This document shows, one piece after another, positions 42,656-52,007 of a stretch of 64,000 nucleotides of DNA. The notes under the pieces are model-generated. The model was given only the letters and a program-made list of their open reading frames with translations, ran no database searches and was not told the DNA's origin. Origin of the DNA: DATHTS01 sp041940425 (GTDB lineage: Bacteria > Acidobacteriota > Blastocatellia > Pyrinomonadales > Pyrinomonadaceae); contig JBGTSF010000013.1 of assembly GCA_041940425.1 (NCBI GenBank), positions 12,817-76,816 of the forward strand. Direction: 5' to 3'. The position numbers and the translations under genes were made by a program. Each line of letters opens with the position of its first letter. Position 1 is the first letter of the stretch.

Positions 42656-44320
42656 CTATTGCTCTTTCGGCAAATCTTTCGTATTGCCTCTTTCTAGTTT
42701 TCCGAATCTGCCGTTTGGCAGCCACGACGGCATCGTTTCGGTTTCGGAAATGCGCCAGCCCATAATGCCCATTACTTCAGCGACGGTTTCCGCGCCTTCC
42801 CAAGCCCAATCGGGTCTGATCGTGTCGCCCGGCTGGTGATAGTCGGTTTTTTCCCATTCCTTCATCCGTTTCATTGCGACCTGTATGTCGCCTTCGGGCG
42901 CGCCCATCAGCATCAGGGCGGGAACGCCGCGTTCGACGAACGAGTAATGATCCGAACGGTAAAAAACTTTTTCGTCCGGCACGGGGTCGGGAACGACCTT
43001 GATGCCGAAAGCGTTGGAAACTTCCGCGAGCATTGCGCCGAGCGTGGAATGTTCCGCGCCGTAGCCGACCATCGTTTTGACGGGCGCGTAAACTTCCGTT
43101 CCGACGCCGTCCAAATTTAAATTGGCGGCAACTTTTTTAATGTCCCACGTCGGTTTTTTCGCCCAGTATTTCGAGCCGTAAAGACCGTATTCCTCGCCCG
43201 TTACCGCCAGGAAAATCATCGAGCGTTTCGGTTTCATTTTCGAATACGCTTCGGCGACCGCGAGCATTTCGGCGGTTCCGAGCGCGTTATCCGCCGCGCC
43301 GAAATAGATTTTATCGCCTTCCTTGCCGTATGCGTCATAGTGCGCGGAAAAGAGAACGGCTTCCGATTTCAGTTTCGGATCGGAGCCTTCAATGTAACCG
43401 GCGACGTTATATGCAAAACCTTTCTGCGATTTGTACTTGGCGACGAGCTTCGCTTTTTGATCGAGTTTGAACGGTTTAAATTCATTGGTTTCGGCTTGCC
43501 CGATCGCATCTTTGACCGACACGCCGGATTTGGCGAAAAGCTTTTCCGCAGCCTTCGAACTTACATAAACCATCGGCGGAACAAATGCCGGATAGCCTTG
43601 TTCGTCAGGCATCGTGATCTGCCGGCGGCTGAAATAGCTGATCGCTTCTTCGGGCGGATTTTCACTGCGTAAGTTGCCGATATTGACGATCGCCGACGCG
43701 CCCTGTCTCATGACCAACTGGCGGAAAACGATCGAGGCGTTTTGTTTTTTCCATACGTCTTCGGGGATTCCGGCAGGCACGCCGTCGAGCATGACGACGA
43801 TTTTTCCGTTGACGTCAATGCCTTTCAGATCGTTGCGTTTGATCGAATCGGCGACGATGCCGTAGCCGACGAAAACCATCTCGCCGCTCACGTCTTTATT
43901 GCCGTTGTTCATCGGCAGTAAACCGAAATCCGTCCCGTGCGAGAGTTTTTCATCGCCGACTTGAAACATTGATTCGGGCGTTAAAACGGTTTCCTTGAAT
44001 TCGACTTTTTGCAGATAAGAATCTTTATCGCCGAGCGGTTTCAAACCGAACGCTTTGAATTTGTCGGCGATCCAGTTCGCCGCCTTATCTCCGCCCGCCT
44101 GCATCGTGCCGCGTCCTTCCATTTCCGGCGCGGCGAGCGCGGTCGTGTATTCCTTGATCGAAGCGACCGTGATCTTTTCGGCGATCTCCTTTTCCGCCGC
44201 CGAAAGCGTCGTCGCGGTCGCGGCGGTCTGGGCAAACGCCTGCCCGAAAAGCATCAGGCTGACAAGCAGAGCCGACATCGTTTGCCGCCACTTCGCCGCC
44301 TGTAATTTTTGATTTTTCAT
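42656..44320 (-). CDS. Secreted M28-family zinc peptidase
   Basis: 554 aa with an N-terminal signal peptide (about 1-30, ending AFAQ). A protease-associated insert (about 130-260) precedes the M28 core with zinc-ligand motifs FSAHYDAYG, GAADNALGTAE, TGEEYGLYGS and a final SDHYSF/TDYHQPGD region. It is a predicted extracellular aminopeptidase, distant from the PDZ-bearing M28 enzyme at 17668. Confidence 0.88.
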   Translation of the reverse strand: MKNQKLQAAKWRQTMSALLVSLMLFGQAFAQTAATATTLSAAEKEIAEKITVASIKEYTTALAAPEMEGRGTMQAGGDKAANWIADKFKAFGLKPLGDKDSYLQKVEFKETVLTPESMFQVGDEKLSHGTDFGLLPMNNGNKDVSGEMVFVGYGIVADSIKRNDLKGIDVNGKIVVMLDGVPAGIPEDVWKKQNASIVFRQLVMRQGASAIVNIGNLRSENPPEEAISYFSRRQITMPDEQGYPAFVPPMVYVSSKAAEKLFAKSGVSVKDAIGQAETNEFKPFKLDQKAKLVAKYKSQKGFAYNVAGYIEGSDPKLKSEAVLFSAHYDAYGKEGDKIYFGAADNALGTAEMLAVAEAYSKMKPKRSMIFLAVTGEEYGLYGSKYWAKKPTWDIKKVAANLNLDGVGTEVYAPVKTMVGYGAEHSTLGAMLAEVSNAFGIKVVPDPVPDEKVFYRSDHYSFVERGVPALMLMGAPEGDIQVAMKRMKEWEKTDYHQPGDTIRPDWAWEGAETVAEVMGIMGWRISETETMPSWLPNGRFGKLERGNTKDLPKEQ

Positions 44321-44454
44321 AAGTTTAGATAATTTCCTTTTCTAAGTTTAGGTTTTGTTTTGCAAGTAAAATAGATTCGCTCAAAGATTAAAAAGTTGTC
44401 AAACGAAAAAAGGCTAAAGATTGGTGCGGGAGATTTCTCGCTGTTGATCGAAGC

Positions 44455-44662
44455 GCAAGCGGGTAGCGCCGTGCGGTGATCGGCAATATTTTTGACTTTT
44501 ATCGGTTACCCATTATCAACTATCCGTTATTTCAAAGGTGGTTTTTCTAAACCGTTGACAACCTCTGAATTAATTGAGAATGGACAATTGATAATTGATA
44601 AATTCTCGACGGTTTTTTTAAACGCCTTTATTATCAATTACTGCACGGCGCTACCCGCTTGC
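44455..44662. repeat. Nested inverted-repeat element with perfect 20-bp ends
   Basis: 44455-44474 and 44643-44662 are exact reverse complements (GCAAGCGGGTAGCGCCGTGC). Inside are smaller facing arrays of ATTGATA/GATAATG-type words (about 44499-44530 against 44579-44604 and 44628-44640). It makes up most of the 44321-44671 gap; the remainder of that gap shows no gene. Confidence 0.8.
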
Positions 44663-44671
44663 CCTCCAATC

Positions 44672-44872
44672 TTAAAAAACCACGTCCGGCGGATATTCGG
44701 GAATCGGTTCAGGCGGAGTCGGAATCGGTTCGGGTTCGGGAGTTTGCGGTTCGGGAATCGGGTCATCGCCCGGAAACGGGTCGAGCGGATTCGGCGGCGG
44801 TTCGGGAATCGTCGGCTCGGTCGGCTCTTTAAATGGATTCGGTTCTTGCTGTAAATAAATTTCGTTGTTCAT
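44672..44872 (-). CDS. Small Pro/Glu-rich protein
   Basis: 66 aa, almost entirely Pro/Glu/Thr/Ile in PEP/PTPPEP-like repeats. An AAGGAGAAAAATT sequence precedes the ATG, supporting translation. No domain; disordered. It lies 42 nt downstream of the 44915-45790 gene on the same strand and may be the last gene of that operon. Confidence 0.5.
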   Translation of the reverse strand: MNNEIYLQQEPNPFKEPTEPTIPEPPPNPLDPFPGDDPIPEPQTPEPEPIPTPPEPIPEYPPDVVF

Positions 44873-44914
44873 AATTTTTCTCCTTGGTTTATAAAGTATA
44901 TAAAAATCAAATTC

Positions 44915-45790
44915 TTACTGAATCTTTATTCTTTTTTCGACGACGACCGGTTCGCCGAAAGGCGAATTGCCGCCCTGCCGTCTTGCCCACACTCTGATGA
45001 CCGCTTCACCGGCTTTCGAAAATCTCAAAGTCGCTTTGTGTTCGAACTGTTTAAGAATCATCGTGCAGGCGATGCCGGGACGGGTTGCGGTCGTCAGATC
45101 GTAAACAAAAACGTCCGCGCTCGATTCATTTAAGATCACGCCCGTATCGCCTTGGCTGAAACAGCCATTGCCGGAAGTCGTAACGGTTATTTCAAAATCT
45201 TTATTCGCTTCGACCGTCGGCGGTGCCTTGATCCCGTCGCTTAAGTTTTCGCTTTCAAAACCGATGACGCCTAAAACACGCGCCGTTTGTCGGTCGTCCG
45301 GCATATTTTCGCCGCCCTGACACGCTTCGGCGAGCGTCTGCGGAATATCCGCGTCAGCCGGAATCGCTTTCAGATTTGCGCGGTAGATATGCCAGCCCGT
45401 TTCTTTCGGAATATCGGGCGGACGCAGATTCGATTTTCGCAGAGTATAACAGCCCGCGAACATCTGCCGCTTGCCGTTTTTCATCGTCGAGACCAAAACG
45501 GTCGGAACTCGCGTGTAGAGACTTCCTGCCGCGCCTTCGATCAAACTCGGCGGTTCGACGATCAGCCGCGATTTTTCGGTTTCCGCAAAACCTTTCGCAA
45601 AGTTTTCAAAACTGTCCGAAGGATTTTGCCAGTAGCCGTAAGCGCGGCGGTAATCCTTGCGGTTGATCGCGTCGTAATAAGAAGACAGCAACGCGGTCGC
45701 GCTGTCGAAATTTTCATATTTCGGCGATTGCGCGTTGCTTCCTGAAACAAAAAATGTGAACAGCAATATGATTACAAATTTAATTTTCAT
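44915..45790 (-). CDS. Secreted protein of unknown function (two-part)
   Basis: 291 aa from the ATG at 45790 (MKIKFVIILLF), giving a signal peptide ending SNAQ. The first half has an NTF2-like opening (ATALLSSYYDAINRKDYRRAYGYW) and GCYTLRKSN; the second half is a beta domain (VEANKDFEITVTTSGNGCFSQGD). Its start overlaps the end of the upstream gene by 11 nt, indicating operon coupling. The function is unknown. Confidence 0.6.
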   Translation of the reverse strand: MKIKFVIILLFTFFVSGSNAQSPKYENFDSATALLSSYYDAINRKDYRRAYGYWQNPSDSFENFAKGFAETEKSRLIVEPPSLIEGAAGSLYTRVPTVLVSTMKNGKRQMFAGCYTLRKSNLRPPDIPKETGWHIYRANLKAIPADADIPQTLAEACQGGENMPDDRQTARVLGVIGFESENLSDGIKAPPTVEANKDFEITVTTSGNGCFSQGDTGVILNESSADVFVYDLTTATRPGIACTMILKQFEHKATLRFSKAGEAVIRVWARRQGGNSPFGEPVVVEKRIKIQ

Positions 45791-46298
45791 AATTTTTCTC
45801 CCATTCGTTTTCATGTTTATAAAACAGCGAGAATGTTTTCAATGCCGCCAGCCACGCTGCCAGCATAATGACGTGCCGGACGAAATTTAGTTTTTCCCAT
45901 TGCATCGCGGTTGCGACCGCCTCCGTTTGAGACAGCGTCTCGTTGGTCATCAAATTGACCATTGTCGGAATAAAGTAAACAAAAGTAAAAATCCTGTCCG
46001 CCATGGAAAAACCGGCGGCGGTCAGCCACCAGCGGCGAACCGCGCCCTGCGACCGCCACGCCGCCGCCAGACTCGCCAGAGTTAAAAGCGTCAGCGGGAT
46101 CGAAGTAACAAAAACCCAGAACCTCAGCCCGGTATCGGATCGGCGGGCGGCTTCCGCGTCCCAGCGGTATCCCGATTCCGGTGAATAAACCAGCCATTCG
46201 GGGAAAACTATCCGTGCTTCGAAAAGTCCCGCGCCGAAGGCGATTCCCAGATTGATGACAAACAGCCATAATAAAATTTTTGTAATGATCTTCGACAT
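45780..46298 (-). CDS. Four-TM membrane protein, DUF1772-like
   Basis: 172 aa with four predicted membrane helices (about 7-27, 60-80, 90-112, 140-160). The layout and residues such as FGAGLFEARIVFPEW resemble the DUF1772/anthrone-oxygenase-like group. Member of the 48006-44915 operon: 16 nt from the SIMPL gene upstream, overlapping the gene downstream. Confidence 0.6.
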   Translation of the reverse strand: MSKIITKILLWLFVINLGIAFGAGLFEARIVFPEWLVYSPESGYRWDAEAARRSDTGLRFWVFVTSIPLTLLTLASLAAAWRSQGAVRRWWLTAAGFSMADRIFTFVYFIPTMVNLMTNETLSQTEAVATAMQWEKLNFVRHVIMLAAWLAALKTFSLFYKHENEWEKNYEN

Positions 46299-46314
46299 TT
46301 CAATTTCCTTTCGA

Positions 46315-47019
46315 TTATGAAGGGCTGATTTCGACCGTCAATATAACGGTCGCGCGAACCTCGATCGTGCCGGGTTCGATCGGTGTCGAAGCGGCTTCGG
46401 TGCGCGCGTAGGCGACATCGCGCACGGGAATGACGGTCGGACTGCTTTCGCTGACCGAAAGCACGCGGACGATTTTCAGATTCAAAGCGGAAGCGAGCGA
46501 TTCGGATTTTCCTCTCGCGTTGACCGCCGCTTCGCGTAAGGCTTGCGCCTGCACCGTTCGCTCGTCTTTGAGCGTGAACTGCAGATTCTGAATGCGGTTC
46601 GCGCCCGCCTGTGTCGCCGTATCAATGACTTTGCCGACCTGCGTCAGATCGTCGAGCGTAACGCGGACGACGTTCGTCGCCGTGTAGCCGGTAATTGTCG
46701 GCTCGCCGCCTTCGCGCGGGTAGCGGTAATTCGGCGAAACCGTGTAGCTGATGGTTTTGACGTCCGCATTCGCGCCGAGAAGTCCGCGCAGGCGCGAAAG
46801 CGTCGCTTCGAGCTTTTGCGCGTTTTGCGAAACCGCCGTTTGCGAATTATCGGATTGCGTAACCACGCCGATGTCAATCCGCGCGCGGTCGGGCTGGACG
46901 GTAACGACCGCCTCGCCGCTCGTCTGAATCGAAGGCGGCAGTTTTTCCGTTCTCTCCTGCGCCGCGGTCTGCGCGGCAAATAAAATCAATATAAATAAAA
47001 ATCCTTTTGTAATATTCAT
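46315..47019 (-). CDS. SIMPL-domain (DUF541) secreted protein
   Basis: 234 aa with a signal peptide (FLFILILFAAQTAAQ). The body is a single SIMPL domain: SGEAVVTVQPDRARIDIGV opening, TISYTVSPNYRY in the middle, and a C-terminal IEVRATVILTVEIS strand. Members such as E. coli YggE are periplasmic and oligomerise; a stress-protective role has been reported but the mechanism is unclear. It lies between two DUF1772-like membrane protein genes. Confidence 0.85.
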   Translation of the reverse strand: MNITKGFLFILILFAAQTAAQERTEKLPPSIQTSGEAVVTVQPDRARIDIGVVTQSDNSQTAVSQNAQKLEATLSRLRGLLGANADVKTISYTVSPNYRYPREGGEPTITGYTATNVVRVTLDDLTQVGKVIDTATQAGANRIQNLQFTLKDERTVQAQALREAAVNARGKSESLASALNLKIVRVLSVSESSPTVIPVRDVAYARTEAASTPIEPGTIEVRATVILTVEISPS

Positions 47020-47028
47020 AATTTTTCC

Positions 47029-47526
47029 TCATTTAACATTTTCAATCGTTCGCGGCGTTGCGATAATCACCGAAACCGCGAGCAAACTAAATCCGGTAAT
47101 TTTGATAAAAGCATTGACGGCGTGGGCGTATTCCCACTGGTCGCGCGTGCGCGTCCAATCCGGCGGAACGGGATTGGACAGCCACCGGGCGAGTTCCGCG
47201 TTAGCCGAATTGACGAATATCAGCCAGCTTGCCAAAGCGACTGCCAAAACGATCGCTCCGCTCAATGTCCAGTAAAAAACCGAACCGTGTCCGCGCAGTA
47301 AAATGGCTAAAATGAAAGCGGCTAAAATCGCGCCGATCTCGAAAAACGCGCCGACCGATCCGAAATATTTATAAACACCTTCATAAACCGTTACTTTGAC
47401 CCATAATTCCTGATCGAATTTTATTCGTTGAGGCAGTTCGAGCAGATGCGTCATTGACAAACTCAAGCTAAAAGCCGCCAGTAACAACGTCGCAAATTGA
47501 AATATTTTAATAAGCATTTTCTTCAC
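47029..47526 (-). CDS. Four-TM membrane protein, DUF1772-like
   Basis: 165 aa with about four helices. It has the pattern MTHLLELPQRIKF, the VYKYFGSVGAFFEIGAI segment, and a WLSNPVPPDWTRTRDQWEYAHA block typical of DUF1772/anthrone-oxygenase-like proteins. It is a likely paralogue of the 45780-46298 product. The SIMPL gene starts 9 nt after its stop. Confidence 0.65.
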   Translation of the reverse strand: MKKMLIKIFQFATLLLAAFSLSLSMTHLLELPQRIKFDQELWVKVTVYEGVYKYFGSVGAFFEIGAILAAFILAILLRGHGSVFYWTLSGAIVLAVALASWLIFVNSANAELARWLSNPVPPDWTRTRDQWEYAHAVNAFIKITGFSLLAVSVIIATPRTIENVK

Positions 47527-47550
47527 CTCGTAAAAATCAGTGAGGTCGAA

Positions 47551-48006
47551 TTAATCATGCCCGCACCGCCAAAGGCTGATTCCCAACGCCGCCGGAAGCA
47601 AAATCGTCAACTGCAAAAACGGCAGCAGTCCGATTTCTAGCAGAGGCACGATCGGCATATAATCGCCGTAACTCCAAGTGCCTCGACTAAGCGCGATCGT
47701 TTCGATCAGCGCGGCGGAAACCGCGCCGAAAGCGGCGAAAATAAAAAAGTCCGACGCCTTCGCCGATTTCCACCAATGCCGGTCGAATTTGAATAAAGCG
47801 ACGATCAAAAAAGCCGCGAGCGTGATAAACGCATCCGCCGCGCTGGCGATCGCAACGAGAATAAAAATCTCGAACGCGGAAGCCTCATCCAAACTGGAAA
47901 AAGCGAAAACCTGCGCCGATTCCCATAAAAGATTCAGCGCGAACGCCGCATTCCATAAGACGAAAAGAAATTTTTTGACGGAACAGGCTGCTTTCATTAA
48001 CTGCAT
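47551..48006 (-). CDS. Small polytopic membrane protein of unknown function
   Basis: 151 aa, four hydrophobic helices, with LWESAQVFAFSSLDEASAFE between the first two and RGTWSYGDYMPIVPLLEIGLLPFLQ before the last. No recognised family. The first gene of the tight 48006-44915 operon; the site-2 protease gene ends 55 nt upstream. Confidence 0.6.
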   Translation of the reverse strand: MQLMKAACSVKKFLFVLWNAAFALNLLWESAQVFAFSSLDEASAFEIFILVAIASAADAFITLAAFLIVALFKFDRHWWKSAKASDFFIFAAFGAVSAALIETIALSRGTWSYGDYMPIVPLLEIGLLPFLQLTILLPAALGISLWRCGHD

Positions 48007-48061
48007 TTACCTTCTCGCGGCGGCTCTCGATAAACTTTTCAAGCATCGGAAATTTTCTTTG

Positions 48062-49201
48062 TCAGACTTGCAGTTCGGCGCGTGTTCTGATGGTTTCCAG
48101 AATATGCCGGCGCGAAATTACACCCGCAAGCCGGTCTTTACTTATCACCGGCAGTTGATTGACATCGCCGCTTCCCATTTTTTCAAGGACTTCGCTCAGA
48201 GGAGTTTCCGGCTTAACGGTTTGCAGTTCGTCAAACGGTCGCATGATTTCTCCGACCGTTTTTCGCGTCCACTCGTTCGGGGAAATTGCGGCGACTTCGT
48301 GCGGCGTAACGATTCCGGTAAACCGTTCGCCGTCCATCACGAAAAAACACCGCCGCCCGGTTTTGAGCATAAATTCGCTGACAAAAACGCGCAGGTTCAG
48401 ATCCGCTTCGACCGTTTCACAATCGTTCCGCATCACGTCGCCGACGCGCACGCCGCGCAGGTTTTCGTTAATTTCGTTCTGCGCGTAGCTCGAACGCGCC
48501 GCGCTTAAAAGAAACCAGCCGATAAAGGCAATCCACAGACCGCCGAATCCCGCGCCCGCGAAAAACTGGAAAATTCCCCCGACGATAAAAACGATTGCCG
48601 TGAACTGCCCGACACGCGCGGCAATGCGCGTCGCTTTTGTAACGTCATCGGTCGCCCACCAGAGAATCGCCCGCAAAACTCTTCCGCCGTCGAGCGGAAA
48701 TCCGGGCAGCATATTAAAAACGGCGAGCGCGATATTGATATAGCCGAGCCAGACGAGCGCGGCAAGGACGGGAGTTTGGGGCGCGAGCATCGCGGTTTCG
48801 GGCGACCAGCCGAGCGCGACCGCCGCGAATAAACAAAAAATGCCGATCACGACGCTCATGATCGGTCCGGCGATGCCCATCCAAAATTCCGTGGCGGCAT
48901 CGCCCGATTCCTTTTCGATCAGCGCGACGCCGCCCAGTGCGAACAGGGTGATCGAACGGACGGGCAGACCGCGCAGGCGCGCGACGAACGCGTGCGCCAT
49001 CTCGTGCAGAATAATCGCCGCAAAAAAAAGCAGTCCGGTGATGATCGCCGTCGTCCAGATCACGCCCGCCCCCCAATCCGCGCTGACCGAGGAAAAATGC
49101 GCGGCAAGCGAGAGCGTAACGAGCAGAGCGATAATCAGCCAACTGTAATGAAGTCCGAGCTGGATACCGAAAACCCGTATGAGTTTGATACTCGCCTGCA
49201 T
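48062..49201 (-). CDS. Site-2 protease family membrane metallopeptidase with CBS domains
   Basis: 379 aa, M50 family. Several TM helices carry the zinc motif HEMAH (His66, Glu67, His70) and the second motif PLDGGRVLRAILWW; ALGGVALIEKE and GPIMSV match the SpoIVFB-like group with CBS. Two CBS domains follow (about 250-375; VGDVMRNDCETV and VGEIMRPFDELQTV) and could sense adenine nucleotides. Intramembrane proteolysis of a signalling protein is likely; the substrate is unknown. Confidence 0.9.
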   Translation of the reverse strand: MQASIKLIRVFGIQLGLHYSWLIIALLVTLSLAAHFSSVSADWGAGVIWTTAIITGLLFFAAIILHEMAHAFVARLRGLPVRSITLFALGGVALIEKESGDAATEFWMGIAGPIMSVVIGIFCLFAAVALGWSPETAMLAPQTPVLAALVWLGYINIALAVFNMLPGFPLDGGRVLRAILWWATDDVTKATRIAARVGQFTAIVFIVGGIFQFFAGAGFGGLWIAFIGWFLLSAARSSYAQNEINENLRGVRVGDVMRNDCETVEADLNLRVFVSEFMLKTGRRCFFVMDGERFTGIVTPHEVAAISPNEWTRKTVGEIMRPFDELQTVKPETPLSEVLEKMGSGDVNQLPVISKDRLAGVISRRHILETIRTRAELQV

Positions 49202-49275
49202 AACTTTTTATTCAAACGCAATATCAATGCCTAATGATTTGTAACGAAAATTTTTAGACTAAAGTATCGAGTCCT

Positions 49276-49335
49276 TTCAGAGTTCAAACTTTTGTCAGCT
49301 TCACGGAAACGGCAAACTAAAGTTTGAACTCTGAA
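49276..49335. repeat. Perfect 17-bp inverted repeat
   Basis: 49276-49292 and 49319-49335 pair exactly (TTCAGAGTTCAAACTTT words), loop 26 nt. Adjacent TTCAGAGTTC/CTGAACTTT words suggest a short heptamer array. It lies between the stress-protein gene and the site-2 protease gene. Confidence 0.75.
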
Positions 49336-49360
49336 CTTTACAAATTTCAGTTATACAGGA

Positions 49361-49888
49361 CTAGCGATATATCTGCTGACCGTTATATTTTTCCCAGACT
49401 TCGGCAACTTCGTTTGCTTCGGCTACGGTGCGCGGTCGGAAACCTAAAACGACACCGCCTTCGCGGATACCGGTTTCATACGCGCTTGCCGTTTCTTCGG
49501 GAATTCCCGAACCGACCAGCGCGCCGACCAGACCGCCTGCCGCGCCGCCCGCGCCCGCGCCCGCCAGTGCCGCCGCGAGCGGACCGGCAACGATCAAACC
49601 CAAACCGGGAAGAACGACGTTCGTGCCGATCGCGGCAATCGCGCCGATGATCGCGCCGAGCGTTCCGCCGAGAGCCGCGCCGACGCCCGTGCCTTCGGCG
49701 GCTTTATTGCCCATTTCGGTTTCGCCTCTGGTTGTTTGATATGTTTTGCGGGTTTCTTCCGACATCAGAATACTTATTTCGTCGCGTCCGTAGCCGCGAT
49801 TCAACAGTTCCTGATAAGCTTCTTCCGCATCCCCGCGGTCACGGAAAAGAGCCGTCATCATATTTTCGTTTGTTACTGTATTTGCCAT
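49361..49888 (-). CDS. General-stress-type protein with glycine-rich membrane segment
   Basis: 175 aa. The N-terminal ~60 residues have a TALFRDRGDAEEAYQELLNRGY pattern as in the general-stress-17M/YflT-like domain. The middle (about 65-135) is a Gly/Ala-rich glycine-zipper-type hydrophobic stretch. The C terminus returns to a GGVVLGFRPR segment. Likely a membrane-associated stress protein. A TCCTCC complement gives a good ribosome-binding site. First of the 49-58 kb stress cluster. Confidence 0.7.
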   Translation of the reverse strand: MANTVTNENMMTALFRDRGDAEEAYQELLNRGYGRDEISILMSEETRKTYQTTRGETEMGNKAAEGTGVGAALGGTLGAIIGAIAAIGTNVVLPGLGLIVAGPLAAALAGAGAGGAAGGLVGALVGSGIPEETASAYETGIREGGVVLGFRPRTVAEANEVAEVWEKYNGQQIYR

Positions 49889-50035
49889 TTATATTCCTCC
49901 TTGTATTTTTAATTCAATGTTTGGCGGGCGGAGTGTAATTCATTCCGCCCACATTTTTTCGCTTTTATCACCGAAGGGAAAAGCGCGAAATTTGTTTCTT
50001 TGAAACGAATAAAACATCGCGCCGTTTGTAGAAAT

Positions 50036-50632
50036 TTACGCCTTCAATGATTTCCGGTTATTGTTCAGCACTTTTATTCCCAACGGCAGTCCGGCGGCGA
50101 TTCCGCCGAATAAAATTGCCCAGCCGATATTTTTGCGCTGCCGCTTGCCGAACAGATCGGCTGCCAGCAAACCCAGCGCAAAACCCCCGGCGGCTTTGAG
50201 CGTCGCCGTCTGGACGAATTCCGAAACGGTTAAATCCATCCGGCTTGGCTCGCGCTGGTCGGTTTTTAGCCATTCGAGCGCATCTTCTTTTTCATCGAAC
50301 GAAAAATTTTTTCCTTCGAGCGTCGGAATCAGAGCGCACTCGACATCGAACGCGGTTTTGAGCCACGCCTTATCGGTAACGAGAACCGCTTTTTCGATCT
50401 GCGGGACAATTCCCGGATTTTCAAGCCATAGCTTTATGTCTTTTTTGACGGCTTCCGCCGTTATATCGCTCAAATTGAAATCCCGCGCTTCGGCATACAT
50501 CTTTATTTTTCCGTTGTCTTCGGCAGCCGTTTTCAATTTCTCGAAAACCTGTTCGATGTCCGCCGCTTCGATCCTGCCTTCAAAATTAATGCCGACCGTG
50601 CGGTCTTCCTGCATTTCCAAAATCTCGATCAT
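50036..50632 (-). CDS. SpoIIAA-like STAS-fold protein with hydrophobic tail
   Basis: 198 aa. Residues 1-125 match the SpoIIAA-like fold (VGINFEGRIEAADIEQVFEKL, AVLVTDKAWLKTAFDVECALIPTLEGKNFSF, EDALEWL). Family members are proposed lipid- or membrane-associated stress proteins. Residues ~140-190 add two hydrophobic stretches (GGFALGLLAADLFG and GWAILFGGIAAGLPLG), so this version is probably membrane anchored. Confidence 0.75.
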   Translation of the reverse strand: MIEILEMQEDRTVGINFEGRIEAADIEQVFEKLKTAAEDNGKIKMYAEARDFNLSDITAEAVKKDIKLWLENPGIVPQIEKAVLVTDKAWLKTAFDVECALIPTLEGKNFSFDEKEDALEWLKTDQREPSRMDLTVSEFVQTATLKAAGGFALGLLAADLFGKRQRKNIGWAILFGGIAAGLPLGIKVLNNNRKSLKA

Positions 50633-50675
50633 TTATTGTTCTCCTTCGATTTAAGAATCGAATCCATTTAATTTT

Positions 50676-52007
50676 TTACGGTCGCTCGCTTCTGACGGCG
50701 AGATCGTTATTGACCTCGAAAACGCCCGAAACCGTTTTTGCCCGGATGCCCGCCAGGTTTTTGTCGGCTTCCGAATCAACCACGCCTTTGAGCGTCGCCC
50801 GCCCGTTTTTCACGATGATGTGAATGCTCTGCAGCGAGCCGACCTGATAGCGAAACAGCGGACCCGAATAAATTTCGCGGTAAAGCTGTTCGCGCAAACG
50901 CTGGTCATTCGGCGAAACGGGCAACACTTCGATATTGTTGACGACCTGCGAAACGCCTCTGACATCTTCCACATAGGCTTCGGCGCGCGATTTCGTATCG
51001 GGCGGAGTCGTTACCTGCCCGCGAAGCGTAACCACGCCGGTCGGCGAAACGTCGAATTCGATCCAATCGAAAACCGAATAATAGGGAAGCGTTAAAAGCT
51101 CACTGCGGACTCTCCGCGCCAGATCCTGCGTGTTTCGCATATCATTGGTCATATTATTCCGGTTTGCCGGATCATCAGCCCCGTCATAACTGACAAAGCG
51201 ATTCATATTCGAGTTGGTGTAGTTTGAGTTTGTCGAATTACTGGTATTTGTCGTCGCGGCAGTCGGATTTTTCGTTGATTTTCCGCCGTAATTGGTGAGC
51301 AATTGCTTCAATGACTGAAATTCGCCCGGCATCGGCGAAAGGTTGACCATTCCGGGGTTGTTCAGCACTTTTCCGCCTTCCATGTTGTAGAACGCTTTAT
51401 TAATACTGTTGTCAGCGGTCAACGCCGCGCCCTTGAGCGATGCGCCGATAAACGCGCCGTCGCTTTGCGACCAGGTTAAAATTCCCGCGTCGAGCGTCAG
51501 ATTAGTTCCCGCTCCGGCGGTGCGTCCGATGGGTCCGGCGGCAAAGCTCAGATCGCCTCCGAATTCCAATTTGTCGTCTTCCAATTCCCGAAGCGCGCCT
51601 TCATTCATAAACAGCATTATGTAATCGGTTGATTTCGCGCCGATCTGCGCTCCGAAACTCGCGCCGCCGAGATCATAAAAAACCGGCGCGCTCCACGTTC
51701 CGTCCGCCATCCGGCGCATCACGATTCCGTCGCCGTAGCGTCCGCCGATCAAAAACGCCGCCTTTTTAACGCCCGGAAAAATGCCGATGCCGGTCGCGTT
51801 TTCCAGAAGTTCGCGCGGGATCGCCTTGTCCGGCTCATCCATGATTTCGCGGAAAACTTTCGCCGCTTCGCTCGCTTCCTCGCGCCCTTCCGATTTCTGT
51901 TCCTTCATTTCATCCGTATCCTGCGCCGGAATGACCGTTGCCATGAGAAAAAACACCAGCAAAAATCCGATCGCGCCTGAGATGTATCTTTTAATTTTGT
52001 TGTTCAT
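50676..52007 (-). CDS. SYLF lipid-binding domain protein with two BON domains
   Basis: 443 aa. A signal peptide or anchor (about 10-28) precedes a SYLF/Ysc84 domain (about 60-235; FPGVKKAAFLIGGRYGDG, GASFGAQIGAKSTDYIMLFM), an Asn/Ser/Thr-rich linker, then two BON domains (about 290-365 and 368-440; VTLRGQVTTPP... and ATLKGVVDSEAD). SYLF binds lipids and BON domains occur in envelope-stress proteins such as OsmY, so a periplasmic membrane-protecting role is likely. Confidence 0.85.
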   Translation of the reverse strand: MNNKIKRYISGAIGFLLVFFLMATVIPAQDTDEMKEQKSEGREEASEAAKVFREIMDEPDKAIPRELLENATGIGIFPGVKKAAFLIGGRYGDGIVMRRMADGTWSAPVFYDLGGASFGAQIGAKSTDYIMLFMNEGALRELEDDKLEFGGDLSFAAGPIGRTAGAGTNLTLDAGILTWSQSDGAFIGASLKGAALTADNSINKAFYNMEGGKVLNNPGMVNLSPMPGEFQSLKQLLTNYGGKSTKNPTAATTNTSNSTNSNYTNSNMNRFVSYDGADDPANRNNMTNDMRNTQDLARRVRSELLTLPYYSVFDWIEFDVSPTGVVTLRGQVTTPPDTKSRAEAYVEDVRGVSQVVNNIEVLPVSPNDQRLREQLYREIYSGPLFRYQVGSLQSIHIIVKNGRATLKGVVDSEADKNLAGIRAKTVSGVFEVNNDLAVRSERP

